Source: Streptomyces albofaciens JCM 4342
GTDB lineage: Bacteria > Actinomycetota > Actinomycetes > Streptomycetales > Streptomycetaceae
Reading direction: 5' to 3'
Assembly: GCF_008634025.1 (NCBI RefSeq)
Contig: NZ_PDCM01000002.1
Coordinates: 2,436,001-2,500,000 of the forward strand
DNA length: 64,000 nucleotides
The translations under genes were made by a program, and so were the position numbers. Below, piece by piece: positions 8,451-17,755 of this stretch. Below the pieces are notes generated by a model, which was not told the origin of the DNA, did not search any database, and saw only the letters and a program-made list of their open reading frames with translations. The stretch's first letter is position 1, and the number at the start of each line of letters is the position of its first letter.

Positions 8451-8588
8451 GCGCCCGTGCGCGGATCACGCTCCACGGCGCTTCCGTACGCCCTACGACA
8501 GCGCAGCTCCTACCGCCGGGGCGCCCGTGTGCGGACGACGCCCCACAGCGCTTTCGTACCCCTACGACAGCGCCGCTCCTACGGTTGA
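8451..8588. repeat. two about 70-bp direct repeats in a 305-bp non-coding gap
   Basis: Unit one (8451-8520) and unit two (8521-about 8588) both run GCGCCCGTG, a GCGGA..ACG block, CCACGGCGCTT-like, CCGTACG-like, CCTACGACAGCGC and GCTCCTAC, with about 80 percent identity by eye. From about 8584 to 8660 a second motif, GAACCGCTACCG, recurs about four times. No gene is visible in 8363-8667. Confidence 0.7.
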
Positions 8589-8667
8589 GCCGCTACCGAA
8601 CCGCTCCGGCACCGAACCGCTCCCACAACCGAACCGCTACCGCCGCCCCCCGGCAACCGAGCCGCCC

Positions 8668-9378
8668 TCACGACCAGGCCGCCACGAAATACCCCACCCC
8701 GTAGGGAGCCTCCTCGCGCAGCAGCTCGCCGCGCAGCCCGGCGCCCTCCGCGGCGCCCGCCAGGACCTGCCAGCAAACCCGCCCCGACGCCTTCAGCTCG
8801 CTCGCCAGCTCCGCGTCCAGACCGGCCAGGGCCTCGGTGTCCGCGGCCCCCAGAGCGCGCGCCACGGCCGCGTCGAAGGCCTCGGCCCGCTCGTCGTAGT
8901 AACCCGGCGCCTTCACCGTCCGGCAAGCGCTGCCGTCGCCCATGACCAGCAGGGCGACCCGCTCCGCCGACGCCGCGATCTCCCGGCCGACCTGCGCGCA
9001 GCGGTCGCCGGCCAGCGGCTCCCCGACGCCCAGCCCCTCGACCGGCGCGTCCGCCCAGTCCGTACGGGCCAGCAGCCAGGCGCCGACCGACAGCGACGGC
9101 GGCAGCGGCCGCTCCGGGGGTGTCTCGGCGGCACCCAGGCTCACGTCCAGGTCCACGCCGAAGCCGCGGAAGGAGCCCACCGCGCCCTGTCCGTGCGGTC
9201 CGCGGCCCGCCTGTTCGGCGGGGCCGACGACGACCAGCCGGTCCGGCCGGGCCGCGGCGAGCACGCCGACCGCGTCGAGCGCGGCGGCCCGCAGGCCGTC
9301 CAGCTCGGGTGCGGCTCCGGAGGCGACTTCCGGGACGAGGACCGGCGGACACGGGCAGACGGCGGCGGCGACAAGCAT
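8668..9378 (-). CDS. LigB/MEMO-like protein (class III extradiol dioxygenase B-subunit fold)
   Basis: A 236-residue protein starting MLVAAAVCPCPPVLVPEVA, with alternating hydrophobic strands (DRLVVVGPAEQAG, SVGAWLL, VALLVMGDGSACRT). This matches the actinobacterial group annotated as class III extradiol dioxygenase subunit B-like; the name reflects fold, not proven chemistry. The start at 9378 is chosen because homologues begin at this MLVAAAV; the longer frame to 9432 adds uncharacteristic sequence. The usual His-rich metal site of true dioxygenases is not obvious. Its conserved place between miaA and miaB suggests a housekeeping role that I cannot specify. Confidence 0.7.
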   Translation of the reverse strand: MLVAAAVCPCPPVLVPEVASGAAPELDGLRAAALDAVGVLAAARPDRLVVVGPAEQAGRGPHGQGAVGSFRGFGVDLDVSLGAAETPPERPLPPSLSVGAWLLARTDWADAPVEGLGVGEPLAGDRCAQVGREIAASAERVALLVMGDGSACRTVKAPGYYDERAEAFDAAVARALGAADTEALAGLDAELASELKASGRVCWQVLAGAAEGAGLRGELLREEAPYGVGYFVAAWS

Positions 9379-9526
9379 GGCTGGAACCCTAGCAAGGCGG
9401 CCGTACGGGACCCGGCAGCTCGTGCCGGGCACAATACGGCCGCCTGCCCGGGAGCCCGTGCCGGGCGCGTACGGGCGCCTTCCGGACGGCCCGTGGCTGC
9501 CCGCGTCCGCCGCCCCGCCCGGTCCG

Positions 9527-11011
9527 TCAGTCGCAGCCGCAGCCCGCGGCCGGGGCCGGGCTAGGCGCCGGGGCGCCGATCGTCGGCAGGCCCAGCATGA
9601 CGCCCGCCGGCTTGGCGGCCGGGGCGGCGTTGCGCTTCTCCCAGGCGTCGCCCGCGCGCGTACGGCGGACGGCCTGGACGGGGCCCTCGGCGAGCAGGTG
9701 GTGCGGGGCGGCGTAGGTGATCTCGACGGTCACCATGTCGCCGGGGCGCACCGGCTCCTCGGGGCGGGTGAAGTGCACCAGGCGGTTGTCGGGCGCGCGG
9801 CCGGACAGGCGGCGCGTGGCGTCGTCCTTGCGCCCCTCGCCCTCGGCGACCATGACCTCCAGGGTGCGGCCGACCTGCTTCTTGTTCTCCTCCCAGGAGA
9901 TCTCCTCCTGGAGGGCGACCAGCCGCTCGTAGCGCGCCTGGACGACCTCCTTGGGGATCTGGCCGTCCATCTCGGCGGCCGGGGTGCCCGGGCGCTTGGA
10001 GTACTGGAAGGTGAAGGCCTGCGCGAAGCGGGACTCGCGGACGACGTGGAGAGTCTGCTCGAAGTCCTCCTCGGTCTCGCCGGGGAAGCCGACGATGATG
10101 TCCGTGGAGATGGCGGCGTCCGGCATCGCGGCGCGCACCTTCTCGATGATGCCGAGGAAGCGCTCCTGGCGGTACGAGCGGCGCATCGCCTTCAGGACGG
10201 TGTCCGAGCCGGACTGCAGCGGCATGTGGAGCTGCGGCATCACGTTGGGCGTCTCGGCCATGGCGGCGATCACGTCGTCGGTGAAGTCGCGGGGGTGCGG
10301 CGAGGTGAAGCGGACCCGCTCCAGGCCCTCGATCTTCCCGCAGGCGCGCAGCAGCTTGCTGAACGCCTCGCGGTCGCCGATGTCGGAGCCGTAGGCGTTG
10401 ACGTTCTGGCCGAGCAGGGTGATCTCGGAGACGCCCTCGTCGACCAGTGCCTCGATCTCGGCGAGGATGTCGCCGGGGCGGCGGTCCTTCTCCTTGCCGC
10501 GCAGGGCGGGCACGATGCAGAAGGTGCAGGTGTTGTTGCAGCCGACCGAGATGGAGACCCACGCCGCGTAGGCGCTCTCGCGGCGGGTGGGCAGGGTGGA
10601 GGGGAACGCCTCCAGCGACTCGGCGATCTCCACCTGGGCCTCTTCCTGGACGCGGGCGCGCTCCAGGAGGACCGGCAGTTTGCCGATGTTGTGCGTCCCG
10701 AAGACCACGTCGACCCAGGGGGCCTTCTTGACGATGGTGTCGCGGTCCTTCTGGGCCAGGCAGCCGCCGACGGCGATCTGCATGCCCGGGCGCGCGGCCT
10801 TCTTGGGCGCGAGCTGGCCGAGGTTGCCGTAGAGCCGGTTGTCGGCGTTCTCCCGCACCGCGCAGGTGTTGAAGACGACGACATCGGCCCCTTCGGCGTC
10901 CTTGGGCGCAGGGACGTATCCGGCGTCCTCCAGCAGGCCCGAGAGCCGCTCGGAGTCGTGGACGTTCATCTGGCACCCGTAGGTGCGCACCTCGTATGTC
11001 TTCGCACTCAT
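9527..11011 (-). CDS. miaB: tRNA-2-methylthio-N6-dimethylallyladenosine synthase
   Basis: A 494-residue radical-SAM methylthiotransferase that completes ms2i6A37 after MiaA. The N-terminal UPF0004 domain starts [12 protein letters not shown] (first auxiliary-cluster Cys), with further Cys in NTCAVREN and VGGCLAQ. The radical SAM CxxxCxxC is in [15 protein letters not shown] at about residue 158. A C-terminal TRAM domain includes [17 protein letters not shown] and [16 protein letters not shown]. About 30 extra residues end in AAGCGCD, a Cys-rich tail beyond the TRAM domain. ATG at 11011; divergent from the TAXI gene. Confidence 0.95.
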   Translation of the reverse strand: MSAKTYEVRTYGCQMNVHDSERLSGLLEDAGYVPAPKDAEGADVVVFNTCAVRENADNRLYGNLGQLAPKKAARPGMQIAVGGCLAQKDRDTIVKKAPWVDVVFGTHNIGKLPVLLERARVQEEAQVEIAESLEAFPSTLPTRRESAYAAWVSISVGCNNTCTFCIVPALRGKEKDRRPGDILAEIEALVDEGVSEITLLGQNVNAYGSDIGDREAFSKLLRACGKIEGLERVRFTSPHPRDFTDDVIAAMAETPNVMPQLHMPLQSGSDTVLKAMRRSYRQERFLGIIEKVRAAMPDAAISTDIIVGFPGETEEDFEQTLHVVRESRFAQAFTFQYSKRPGTPAAEMDGQIPKEVVQARYERLVALQEEISWEENKKQVGRTLEVMVAEGEGRKDDATRRLSGRAPDNRLVHFTRPEEPVRPGDMVTVEITYAAPHHLLAEGPVQAVRRTRAGDAWEKRNAAPAAKPAGVMLGLPTIGAPAPSPAPAAGCGCD

Positions 11012-11088
11012 CTCAATCGACCAGGGTACGTGTTCCCACCGACACCTCGCCCCTCCCGTTCCGGGTACGGGACTGGCAGGATCCCGCC

Positions 11089-12087
11089 ATGGTTTCCGTA
11101 CTCCCCCGCACCGGCGGCCGCCGGGCGCTGCTCGCGGCCGCCGCCGCGCTGGTCGCGCTGGGTCTGCTGCTGTGGTGGCTGCTGCCGCTGGGCGGCCCGC
11201 CCACGCCGTCCGGGCAGGTGACGCTGACGACCGGGGTGCGGTCCGGGGTGTACGCGCGGTACGGCGAGCTGCTCAAGCAGGATCTGGGCCGGGACCTGCC
11301 GCGGGTCGACGTACGGCTGGTGAACAGCGCGGGATCGCTGGACAACCTGGACCAACTGGCGAACGGCCACGCCCAGTTCGGGATAGCGACCGCGGACGCG
11401 GTGGCCGAGCAGCAGCGCCTCCACCCGGGGGCGGGAGCCCGGCTGCGGGCCTGCGCGCGGCTGTACGACGACTACATCGCGCTGGTGGTACCGGCCGGCT
11501 CCCCCGTCCGCTCGGCCCGGGACCTGCGAGGGCTACGGGTCGGCGTGGGCGGGGACGGCTCGGGCGTCCAGCTGGTCACCCGGCATCTGCTGAAGGCGGC
11601 CGGGGTGGATTTCGGCCAGGACATCGAGGCGGTGCGGGTCGGCATCGACCGGATGCCGAAGCTGCTGGAGGAGAAGGAGCTGGACGCCTTCTTCTGGTCG
11701 GGCGGGCTGCCCACCTCGGCCGTGCAGCAGGTGGCCCGGCGGATGCCGGTACGGCTCGTCCAGCTCGGCGACCTGGTCCCGGCGCTGCACCGGCAGGGCG
11801 AGACGTCCCGCCACTACCGGGCGGCCGTGATGCCGGCCGACGCCTATCCGCAGGTGCAGAACGGGCAGGCGATCAAGACGGTCGCGGTCGCGAATCTGCT
11901 GGTGACCACCGACCGCGAGGACCCGGTTCTGGTCGAGGCGATCACCCGGACCGTCATAAGGAGCCGGGACCGGATCGGCACGGAGGTGCACGCCGCGCAG
12001 AAGGTGGATCTGCGGACCGCGGTGTTCACCGATCCGCTGCCGCTGCACGAGGGCGCGCGGCGGTACTACGTGTCGGAGAAGCCGTAG
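11089..12087 (+). CDS. TAXI-family TRAP-type solute-binding protein
   Basis: A 332-residue protein. A basic start followed by [22 protein letters not shown] is a signal anchor or signal peptide. The mature part shows the TAXI pattern: [48 protein letters not shown], and [24 protein letters not shown] proteins bind small solutes (glutamate and similar) for TRAP transporters, but no TRAP permease lies nearby, so it may be an orphan receptor serving signalling. The ATG at 11089 has AGGA seven bases before it. It is divergent from miaB and convergent with the DEAD-box helicase. Confidence 0.8.
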   Translation: MVSVLPRTGGRRALLAAAAALVALGLLLWWLLPLGGPPTPSGQVTLTTGVRSGVYARYGELLKQDLGRDLPRVDVRLVNSAGSLDNLDQLANGHAQFGIATADAVAEQQRLHPGAGARLRACARLYDDYIALVVPAGSPVRSARDLRGLRVGVGGDGSGVQLVTRHLLKAAGVDFGQDIEAVRVGIDRMPKLLEEKELDAFFWSGGLPTSAVQQVARRMPVRLVQLGDLVPALHRQGETSRHYRAAVMPADAYPQVQNGQAIKTVAVANLLVTTDREDPVLVEAITRTVIRSRDRIGTEVHAAQKVDLRTAVFTDPLPLHEGARRYYVSEKP

Positions 12088-12322
12088 GGACGCGTACGGA
12101 CGCCCGCCGGACGAGCCGTACGGAACGGTAACGCCGGACGAGCCGTGCGGAATACCCGGAGCCGTACGGACGCCCGCCGGACAAGCCGTACGGACGCGCC
12201 GTGCAGACCGGCGCGGGGCACGTGCAGGCGCGGGGCACGTGCAGGCGCGCGCCGCACAAGCCGTGCGGACCGGCGCCGCTGCGGGTGGCGTACGGACGCC
12301 GGCAAAACCCATGACCGCCCGG
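12088..12322. repeat. intergenic array of GCCGTACGGACGCCCGCCGGA-like units
   Basis: After the TAXI stop codon, variants of GAGCCGTACGGACGCC and CGCCGGACGAGCC recur about six times to about 12200. Two copies of GGCGCGGGGCACGTGCA follow near 12213-12245, then looser copies. No ORF with coding character is present. It fills the 277-bp convergent gap. Confidence 0.55.
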
Positions 12323-12324
12323 CG

Positions 12325-12357
12325 CGGGGCGCGTACGGGCAGCCCGTGCGCGCCCCG
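12325..12357. terminator. 15-bp stem hairpin at the 3' end of the DEAD-box gene
   Basis: CGGGGCGCGTACGGG pairs with CCCGTGCGCGCCCCG (one T-G wobble) around a CAG loop. It lies eight bases past the helicase stop codon, so it likely terminates the helicase and may also stop transcription from the TAXI gene. Confidence 0.7.
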
Positions 12358-12364
12358 GCGCGCG

Positions 12365-13816
12365 TCAGGACTGGGGCGTCCGCGGGGTGCGCGGTCCCTT
12401 CGGGCCGCGGGCGGGGCGCCGGGCCGGGCGGGCGCCGTTCGCGGCGCCCGCCGCGCTGCCCGCCGAGCCGCCGGAGCCACCGGAGCCGCCCCGGCGCGGA
12501 CGCCGCCGCCGTCCGCCGCCACCGCCGGCGCCCGTCGTCTTCGGCCGCTCCTGCTGCGCGGGCACGTCGAGCACCACCGGCTGTCCGGACGGGCTCCGCG
12601 CGCCCGTGATGCGTATCAGTTCGCTGTCGCCCGGCCGGACCCGTGCCGTACCGGGGGTGATCTTCGCGCGGGCCATCAGCCGGCTCATGTCCCGGCGCTG
12701 GCCGGGCGTGACCAGGGTGACGACGGTGCCGGACTCGCCGGCCCGCGCGGTCCGGCCGCCGCGGTGCAGATAGTCCTTGGCCTCGGTCGGCGGGTCGACG
12801 TTGACCACCAGGTCGAGGCCGTCGATGTGGATGCCGCGGGCGGCGACGTTGGTGGCGATCAGCGCGGTGGCCCGGCCGGTGCGGAACTGCTCCAGGGTGC
12901 GGGTGCGCTGCGGCTGGGACTTGCCGCCGTGCAGCGCCGCGGCCCGTACACCCTGGGACAGCAGGTGCTTGGTGAGCCGGTCGGCGCCGCGCTTGGTGTC
13001 CACGAACATGATCACGCGGCCGTCGCGGGCGGCGATCTCGGTCGCGGCGGCACGCTTGTCGGTGTCCTCCACGTACAGCACGTGGTGCTCCATGGTGGTG
13101 ACCGTCGCGGCCGACGGGTCCACGGAGTGGGTGACGGGGTCGGTCAGGAACCGGCGGACGAGCTTGTCGACGTTGCGGTCCAGCGTCGCGGAGAACAGCA
13201 TCCGCTGGCCGTCCGGGTCGACCTTCTCCATCAGGCGGGTGACCTGCGGCAGAAAGCCCATGTCGGTCATCTGGTCGGCCTCGTCCAGGACCGTGACGGC
13301 GACCTGGGCGAGGGTGCAGGCGCGGCGGTCCAGCAGGTCGGCGAGCCGGCCCGGGGTGGCGACCAGGATCTCGGCGCCCTTGCGCAGCGCGGCGATCTGG
13401 CGGTTGATCGAGGTGCCGCCGACGACCGTGGTGGTACGCAGGCCCACCGCCGCGGCGTACGGGGCGAGCGCCTCGGTGACCTGGGTGGCCAGTTCGCGGG
13501 TGGGCACCAGTACCAGCGCCAGCGGGCTCTTGCTCTCGGCGCGGCGTCCGGCCGTACGGCTGAGCATCGCCAGCCCGAAGGCGAGGGTCTTGCCGGAGCC
13601 GGTCCGGCCGCGGCCCAGGACGTCCCGGCCCGCGAGGGTGGCGGGCAGCGTCGCGGCCTGGATGGGGAACGGCTCGGTGACGCCCTGCGCGCGCAGCGCG
13701 GTCTGGAGGGCCGGTGCCAGCGGCAGCTCGTCGAAGGAGACGGCGGGCGGCTGGGGTGACGTCCGCGCGGACGTCTTCGGTGCGGCGCTCTGTCGCGGTG
13801 CGGTCGCTCGGGTCAC
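12365..13816 (-). CDS. DEAD-box ATP-dependent RNA helicase
   Basis: A 483-residue superfamily 2 helicase. The Q-motif region is PFPIQAATLPATLAGRDVLG. Motif I is GRTGSGKT, Ia is PTRELATQV, Ib is ATPGRL, II is DEAD in VLDEADQMTDMGF, III is SAT, and VI is HRGGRTARAG. The C-terminal about 80 residues are Gly/Arg-rich (RRRRPRRGGSGGSGGSAG), an RNA-binding tail. It probably unwinds structured RNA, as cold-shock helicases do, and the cold-shock gene lies just upstream on the same strand. GTG start at 13816 with AAGGG six bases before it. Confidence 0.92.
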   Translation of the reverse strand: MTRATAPRQSAAPKTSARTSPQPPAVSFDELPLAPALQTALRAQGVTEPFPIQAATLPATLAGRDVLGRGRTGSGKTLAFGLAMLSRTAGRRAESKSPLALVLVPTRELATQVTEALAPYAAAVGLRTTTVVGGTSINRQIAALRKGAEILVATPGRLADLLDRRACTLAQVAVTVLDEADQMTDMGFLPQVTRLMEKVDPDGQRMLFSATLDRNVDKLVRRFLTDPVTHSVDPSAATVTTMEHHVLYVEDTDKRAAATEIAARDGRVIMFVDTKRGADRLTKHLLSQGVRAAALHGGKSQPQRTRTLEQFRTGRATALIATNVAARGIHIDGLDLVVNVDPPTEAKDYLHRGGRTARAGESGTVVTLVTPGQRRDMSRLMARAKITPGTARVRPGDSELIRITGARSPSGQPVVLDVPAQQERPKTTGAGGGGGRRRRPRRGGSGGSGGSAGSAAGAANGARPARRPARGPKGPRTPRTPQS

Positions 13817-13924
13817 TGAAAGCCCTTCTGTGGCGGGGAGGGTGCCGTGCGGTCTCGGGACCGCGGGTACGGGTGTGCGCCCGCGGGCCGTACGGCCGAC
13901 GGCGCGTACGGACGCGTACGCATA

Positions 13925-13962
13925 CGGACGGGGCCCGCACCGGCCGGTGCGGGCCCCGTCCG
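13925..13962 (-). terminator. 38-bp perfect palindrome downstream of the cold-shock gene
   Basis: Nineteen bases (CGGACGGGGCCCGCACCGG) are followed at once by their exact reverse complement. It lies 12 bp past the cspA stop codon and 109 bp before the helicase start codon. As RNA it forms a very stable hairpin, so it should terminate the short csp transcript or protect its 3' end. Being perfectly symmetric, it works on either strand. Confidence 0.8.
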
Positions 13963-13974
13963 CGGACGCGCGCG

Positions 13975-14178
13975 TCAGGCGGGGATGATGTTCTCCGCCT
14001 GCGGGCCCTTCGGGCCCTGGGTCACGTCGAAGTTGACCTTCTGGCCTTCCAGGAGCTCACGGAAGCCCTGGGCCTGAATGTTCGAGTAGTGGGCGAAGAC
14101 GTCGGGGCCGCCGCCGTCCTGCTCGATGAAGCCGAAGCCCTTTTCCGAGTTGAACCACTTCACGGTGCCGGTGGCCAT
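13975..14178 (-). CDS. CspA-family cold-shock RNA chaperone
   Basis: A 67-residue single-domain cold-shock protein. The RNP1 motif [11 protein letters not shown] and the RNP2-like VFAHYS are intact, with the start [14 protein letters not shown] and the end [10 protein letters not shown], all typical of Streptomyces Csp. It binds single-stranded RNA and melts secondary structure. The ATG at 14178 follows AAGGAGAAAAAC. The frame continues upstream without coding character. A long leader with a hairpin precedes it and a 38-bp palindrome follows it. Confidence 0.97.
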   Translation of the reverse strand: MATGTVKWFNSEKGFGFIEQDGGGPDVFAHYSNIQAQGFRELLEGQKVNFDVTQGPKGPQAENIIPA

Positions 14179-14345
14179 GTTTTTCTCCTTCTGGAGGCGC
14201 AAACCGGAGACCGCACTGCGCGGCCTCCACGTCGCCGAGATGATCGCCACACACCGGATGAAGGTCCGGAAAACAAGGAACGCCCGGGGCTTCAGCCTCC
14301 GGGCGCGCACAAAGTTCATGGGTACCACAACTGCAACGTCTTCAA
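14179..14345 (-). promoter_or_regulatory. long 5' leader of the cold-shock gene with an attenuator-like hairpin
   Basis: The leader contains a 7-bp stem (CGCCCGG at 14281-14287 with CCGGGCG at 14299-14305). On the coding strand the hairpin is followed by TTCCTTGTTTTCC, an unusually T-rich run for this genome. Csp genes are commonly controlled through long structured leaders; here the hairpin plus T tract could act as a terminator/anti-terminator or as an mRNA-stability element. The exact transcription start is not visible. Confidence 0.45.
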
Positions 14346-14403
14346 CGGTAGCACACGTCCGCGCCGGCGGCCGGTGGCGCGGGACGGCGCCCGGCGCGGG
14401 CGG

Positions 14404-15816
14404 TCAGGGCGCGGTGCGCGGCAGGTCCACGGTCACCTCCAGCCCGTGCGGCCGGTGGGGCGCGAAGGAGAGGGTGGCGCCCCCGGCGGCCAGCAACGCG
14501 CGGGTGATCGACAGGCCCAGGCCGGAACCGGAGACGTTCTGGTGGCGTCCGCTGCGCCAGAAGCGGTCGCCGATACGGGCCAGTTCGTCCTCGGTGAGGC
14601 CGGGCCCGTGGTCGCGGACGGTGATCCGTACGCGTTCGCCGTCCGGTGCCACGCCGACGGTGACCCGCTCCCCGGCGGGCGTGAACTTCAGGGCGTTGTC
14701 GACCAGTGCGTCCAGGGCGCTGGAGAGGGCGACCGGGTCCGCCCAGCCCGTGACGGCCCGCTGCCCCTCGTAGGACAGCAGCACCCCCTTGTCGTCGGCC
14801 AGCGGGCGCCAGGAGTCGACGCGTTCGGCGGCCAGCGCGGCGACGTCGGTGAGCTGGAGGTCGGCGGCGGCGTGTTCGGCGAGCGCCAGGTCCAGCAGGT
14901 CGTCCAGGACCCGGGCGAGGCGCTTGCCCTCCGTACGGACGGAGGCGATCTCCGGGTTGCCGTCGGGGAGCTCCAGGGCGAGCAGCTCGATGCGCAGCAG
15001 CAGCGCGGAGAGCGGGTTGCGCAGCTGGTGGGAGGCGTCGGCGACGAAGGCGCGCTGCTGCTCCAGCACGTCTTCGACGTTGTCGGCCATCTCGTTGAAC
15101 GAGCGGGCCAGGCGGCGCAGTTCCGGCGGTCCGGAGGCCGGGGCGACCCGGGAGTTCATCCGGCCGGTCGCGATGTCGTGGCTCACCGCGTCCAGGATGC
15201 GCACCGGGCGCAGCACCCAGCCGGTGAGCCGGAAGGCGGCGGCCACCGCGACGAGCATGGCCAGGAACTCCCCGGCCGCGATCAGCAGCCAGCCGTGCAG
15301 GATGCGCGAGCGCATCCGCCCGGTGGGCGAGTCGGTGAAGACCACGGCCACCACGTCGCCGTCCCGGATGACGGGCGAGGCGACGGGGATGCGGCCGCCG
15401 CTCTCCCAGGGCAGGATCTGGCGGGGGTCGTGGCTGCGGCGGCCCGCCAGCGCTTCGCTGAAGGCCCGCGCGCCCTCCCCCTCCTCCGGTACGCGCCAGC
15501 CGGCGGGAGCCGCCGCCATGGGCGTCCCGTCGCGGAAGAAGACGCCCGCGCGGATGCCGTACAGCTCGTGGTAGCGCCGCAGCTCGGCGCCGAGCATGGA
15601 CTGCCGCTCGTCCTCCTCGTCGGGGGTTCCGCGGCCGGCGCCGGGGCGGGCGGTGACGTACTGCGCCAGGGAGGCGAAGCGCGCCGCGTCGTCGATCCGG
15701 TCGACGACCACCCGCTGCTGTTCGACGGTGGCGGTGATGCCGGCGAGCGGGAAGCCGAGCGCGAGCAGCACGCCGGCCAGCAGGACGATCAGGAGCGGGA
15801 GGAGTCGGGTGCGCAC
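14404..15816 (-). CDS. sensor histidine kinase (HAMP, HisKA, HATPase)
   Basis: A 470-residue membrane kinase. TM1 at the N-terminus (LLPLLIVLLAGVLLALGFPL), an extracytoplasmic region of about 150 residues, TM2 (LLIAAGEFLAMLVAVAAAF), and HAMP (GWVLRPVRILDAVSHDIATG) follow in order. The phosphoacceptor His is in ASHQLRNPLSALLLR at about residue 255. The ATP-binding domain has VDNALKFTP (N box), RDHGPGL (G1) and GSGLGLSI (G2). It phosphorylates the response regulator encoded 18 bp upstream in the same operon. The stimulus is unknown. GTG start. HK and RR lie close to the divergent gluABCD operon. Confidence 0.93.
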   Translation of the reverse strand: MRTRLLPLLIVLLAGVLLALGFPLAGITATVEQQRVVVDRIDDAARFASLAQYVTARPGAGRGTPDEEDERQSMLGAELRRYHELYGIRAGVFFRDGTPMAAAPAGWRVPEEGEGARAFSEALAGRRSHDPRQILPWESGGRIPVASPVIRDGDVVAVVFTDSPTGRMRSRILHGWLLIAAGEFLAMLVAVAAAFRLTGWVLRPVRILDAVSHDIATGRMNSRVAPASGPPELRRLARSFNEMADNVEDVLEQQRAFVADASHQLRNPLSALLLRIELLALELPDGNPEIASVRTEGKRLARVLDDLLDLALAEHAAADLQLTDVAALAAERVDSWRPLADDKGVLLSYEGQRAVTGWADPVALSSALDALVDNALKFTPAGERVTVGVAPDGERVRITVRDHGPGLTEDELARIGDRFWRSGRHQNVSGSGLGLSITRALLAAGGATLSFAPHRPHGLEVTVDLPRTAP

Positions 15817-15834
15817 GGTGCGGTGCCGGGGCCG

Positions 15835-16575
15835 TCAGGAGGCGGGGCCGGCCGGTGACACGGCGGCGGGCGGCGCCACGAGCCGGTAGCCGACCCCGCG
15901 CACCGTCTCGATCAGCGCGGGCATGCCCAGCTTCGCGCGCAGCGAGGCGATGTGCACCTCCAGCGTCCGGCCGGTCCCCTCCCAGCTGGTGCGCCACACC
16001 TCGCTGATGATCTGCTCCCGCCGGAAGACCACGCCGGGCCGCTGCGCGAGCAGGGCGAGCAGGTCGAACTCCTTGCGGGTGAGCGGTACGGCGGCGCCGC
16101 CCACGGCCACCTGGCGGGTGGGCAGTTCGATGGTGACGGCGCCCAGCCGCAGCGCCTCGCGCGGCGTGCCCTCGGTGGCGGGCGGCTCGCCGCCGGGGGA
16201 CGGCGCGGAGGTGCGGCGCCGGCTGACGGCGTGGATACGGGCGAGCAGTTCGCCGGTGTCGTACGGCTTGACCACGTAGTCGTCCGCACCGAGGTTCAGG
16301 CCGTGGATCCGCGAGCGTACGTCCGCCCGCGCGGTCACCATGATCACCGGGGTGGCGCTGATGCGCCGGATCCGGCCACAGACCTCGAAGCCGTCCTGGT
16401 CGGGCAGGCCGAGGTCGAGCAGGACCACCCCGAAGGGGTCCCGGTCGCCGGGGAGCAGGGCCTGCAGCGCCTCCTCGCCGCTGCGCGCGTGGCTGACGTC
16501 GAAGCCGTGCCGGGACAGCACCGCGGACAGGGCGGCCGCGACATGGTCGTCGTCCTCCACGAGCAGCAGCCGCAC
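15835..16575 (-). CDS. OmpR-family response regulator
   Basis: A 246-residue protein. The receiver domain starts VRLLLVEDDDHVAAAL, with phospho-Asp in VVLLDLGLPDQDG, Thr in MVTARAD, and Lys in YVVKPYDTGEL. The C-terminal winged helix includes LTRKEFDLLALLAQRPG and RTLEVHIASLRAKLG, then VRGVGYRLV, typical of OmpR/PhoB. The GTG at 16575 is chosen because GAGGAGGGG lies six bases upstream. Operon RR-HK. Transcription factors of this kind often control the neighbouring gene, and gluA starts 339 bp away in the opposite direction; that link is inference. Confidence 0.93.
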   Translation of the reverse strand: MRLLLVEDDDHVAAALSAVLSRHGFDVSHARSGEEALQALLPGDRDPFGVVLLDLGLPDQDGFEVCGRIRRISATPVIMVTARADVRSRIHGLNLGADDYVVKPYDTGELLARIHAVSRRRTSAPSPGGEPPATEGTPREALRLGAVTIELPTRQVAVGGAAVPLTRKEFDLLALLAQRPGVVFRREQIISEVWRTSWEGTGRTLEVHIASLRAKLGMPALIETVRGVGYRLVAPPAAVSPAGPAS

Positions 16576-16914
16576 CGGCCCCCTCCTCACGCTTGTCCGC
16601 CCCGGCAGCGCATATCTGGACGTGCGGGCGCATAGGTGTACGTCCGCACGCGGGCGCGTACGGGGTCGGGCCGCCCGCGGGGCGGCCAAAAGGCATCTAC
16701 GGCGATGGACGGCACGCGCGTCAAGGGGGTATTCCCGGAGGGGCGGTTCCGTTATGCAGCCGGTACACCGGGCGCCGGGGCCGCGCGCCCCGTTCACGCC
16801 GCGTGTCGCACCGCGGCCGTATCGTTATGCTCAAATCCCGCTCAGATGTGATGACGCTGGTCGCGGGGCGTCATTAGGGTCCTCCCCAACCGAGGAGGAC
16901 GGAGCTGTACGCCG
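16576..16914. promoter_or_regulatory. divergent control region between the two-component operon and gluABCD, with an inverted repeat
   Basis: A 339-bp gene-free gap. A dyad, ATGACGC (16851-16857) and GCGTCAT (16868-16874), spaced by 10 bp, lies 41 bp before the gluA start codon. A strong GAGGAGG site follows at about 16892. The AT-richer TATCGTTATGCTCAAATC stretch just upstream of the dyad is the best promoter candidate for gluA. The dyad would overlap the early transcribed region, as a repressor operator does. No regulator can be assigned. Confidence 0.45.
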
Positions 16915-17700
16915 ATGAGCGAAGTATCGGTGACCAAGAGCGACAAGGGTCCCGCACCGGCGGGTGACCCGCTGGTCGTGCTGGACAACGTGAACAAGCA
17001 CTTCGGCGCGCTGCACGTGCTCCAGGACATCGACCTGACCATCCGGCGCGGTGAGGTGGTCGTGGTGATCGGACCCTCCGGGTCCGGCAAATCGACCCTG
17101 TGCCGCACGATCAACCGGCTGGAGACCGTCGACTCCGGTTCCATAGCGATCGACGGCAAGCCGCTGCCGCAGGAGGGGCGCGAGCTGGCCCGGCTCCGCG
17201 CCGACGTGGGCATGGTCTTCCAGTCCTTCAACCTCTTCGCGCACAAGACGGTGCTGGAGAACGTGATGCTGGGCCAGACCAAGGTCCGCCGCACGGACAA
17301 GAAGGCGGCCGAGGAGAAGGCCCGGGCCCTGCTGGACCGGGTGGGGGTCGGCACCCAGGCGGACAAGTACCCCGCCCAGCTGTCCGGTGGGCAGCAGCAG
17401 CGGGTGGCGATCGCCCGGGCCCTGGCGATGGACCCGAAGGTCATGCTTTTCGACGAGCCGACCTCCGCCCTCGACCCGGAGATGATCAACGAGGTGCTGG
17501 AGGTCATGCAGCAGCTCGCCCGGGACGGCATGACGATGGTCGTGGTCACCCACGAGATGGGCTTCGCCCGCTCGGCGGCCAACCGCGTCGTCTTCATGGC
17601 GGACGGCCGGATCGTCGAAGAGGCCGAGCCGAACCAGTTCTTCAACAACCCGCGCAGCGACCGGGCCAAGGACTTCCTCTCGAAGATCCTCCACCACTGA
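16915..17700 (+). CDS. gluA: glutamate ABC transporter ATP-binding protein
   Basis: A 261-residue polar-amino-acid ABC ATPase that drives GluBCD glutamate uptake at the inner face of the membrane. Walker A is [11 protein letters not shown]-loop is VFQSFNLF, signature is [15 protein letters not shown], Walker B is [13 protein letters not shown], and the H-loop is in [11 protein letters not shown] 20-residue N-terminal extension precedes the fold. The ATG at 16915 has GAGGAGGACGGAG upstream. It is first in the operon, followed 55 bp later by gluB. Confidence 0.93.
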   Translation: MSEVSVTKSDKGPAPAGDPLVVLDNVNKHFGALHVLQDIDLTIRRGEVVVVIGPSGSGKSTLCRTINRLETVDSGSIAIDGKPLPQEGRELARLRADVGMVFQSFNLFAHKTVLENVMLGQTKVRRTDKKAAEEKARALLDRVGVGTQADKYPAQLSGGQQQRVAIARALAMDPKVMLFDEPTSALDPEMINEVLEVMQQLARDGMTMVVVTHEMGFARSAANRVVFMADGRIVEEAEPNQFFNNPRSDRAKDFLSKILHH

Positions 17701-17755
17701 CCCCGCGGCCGGTCATCATGATTGCCAACTTCCGCTGAACCGAAGGATGTTCACC

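Noticed and set aside
7625..8476. N-terminal extension of miaA to 8476
   Set aside because: The extension is antisense to two good plus-strand ORFs and has no family match; the GTG at 7624 puts the P-loop in the usual place.
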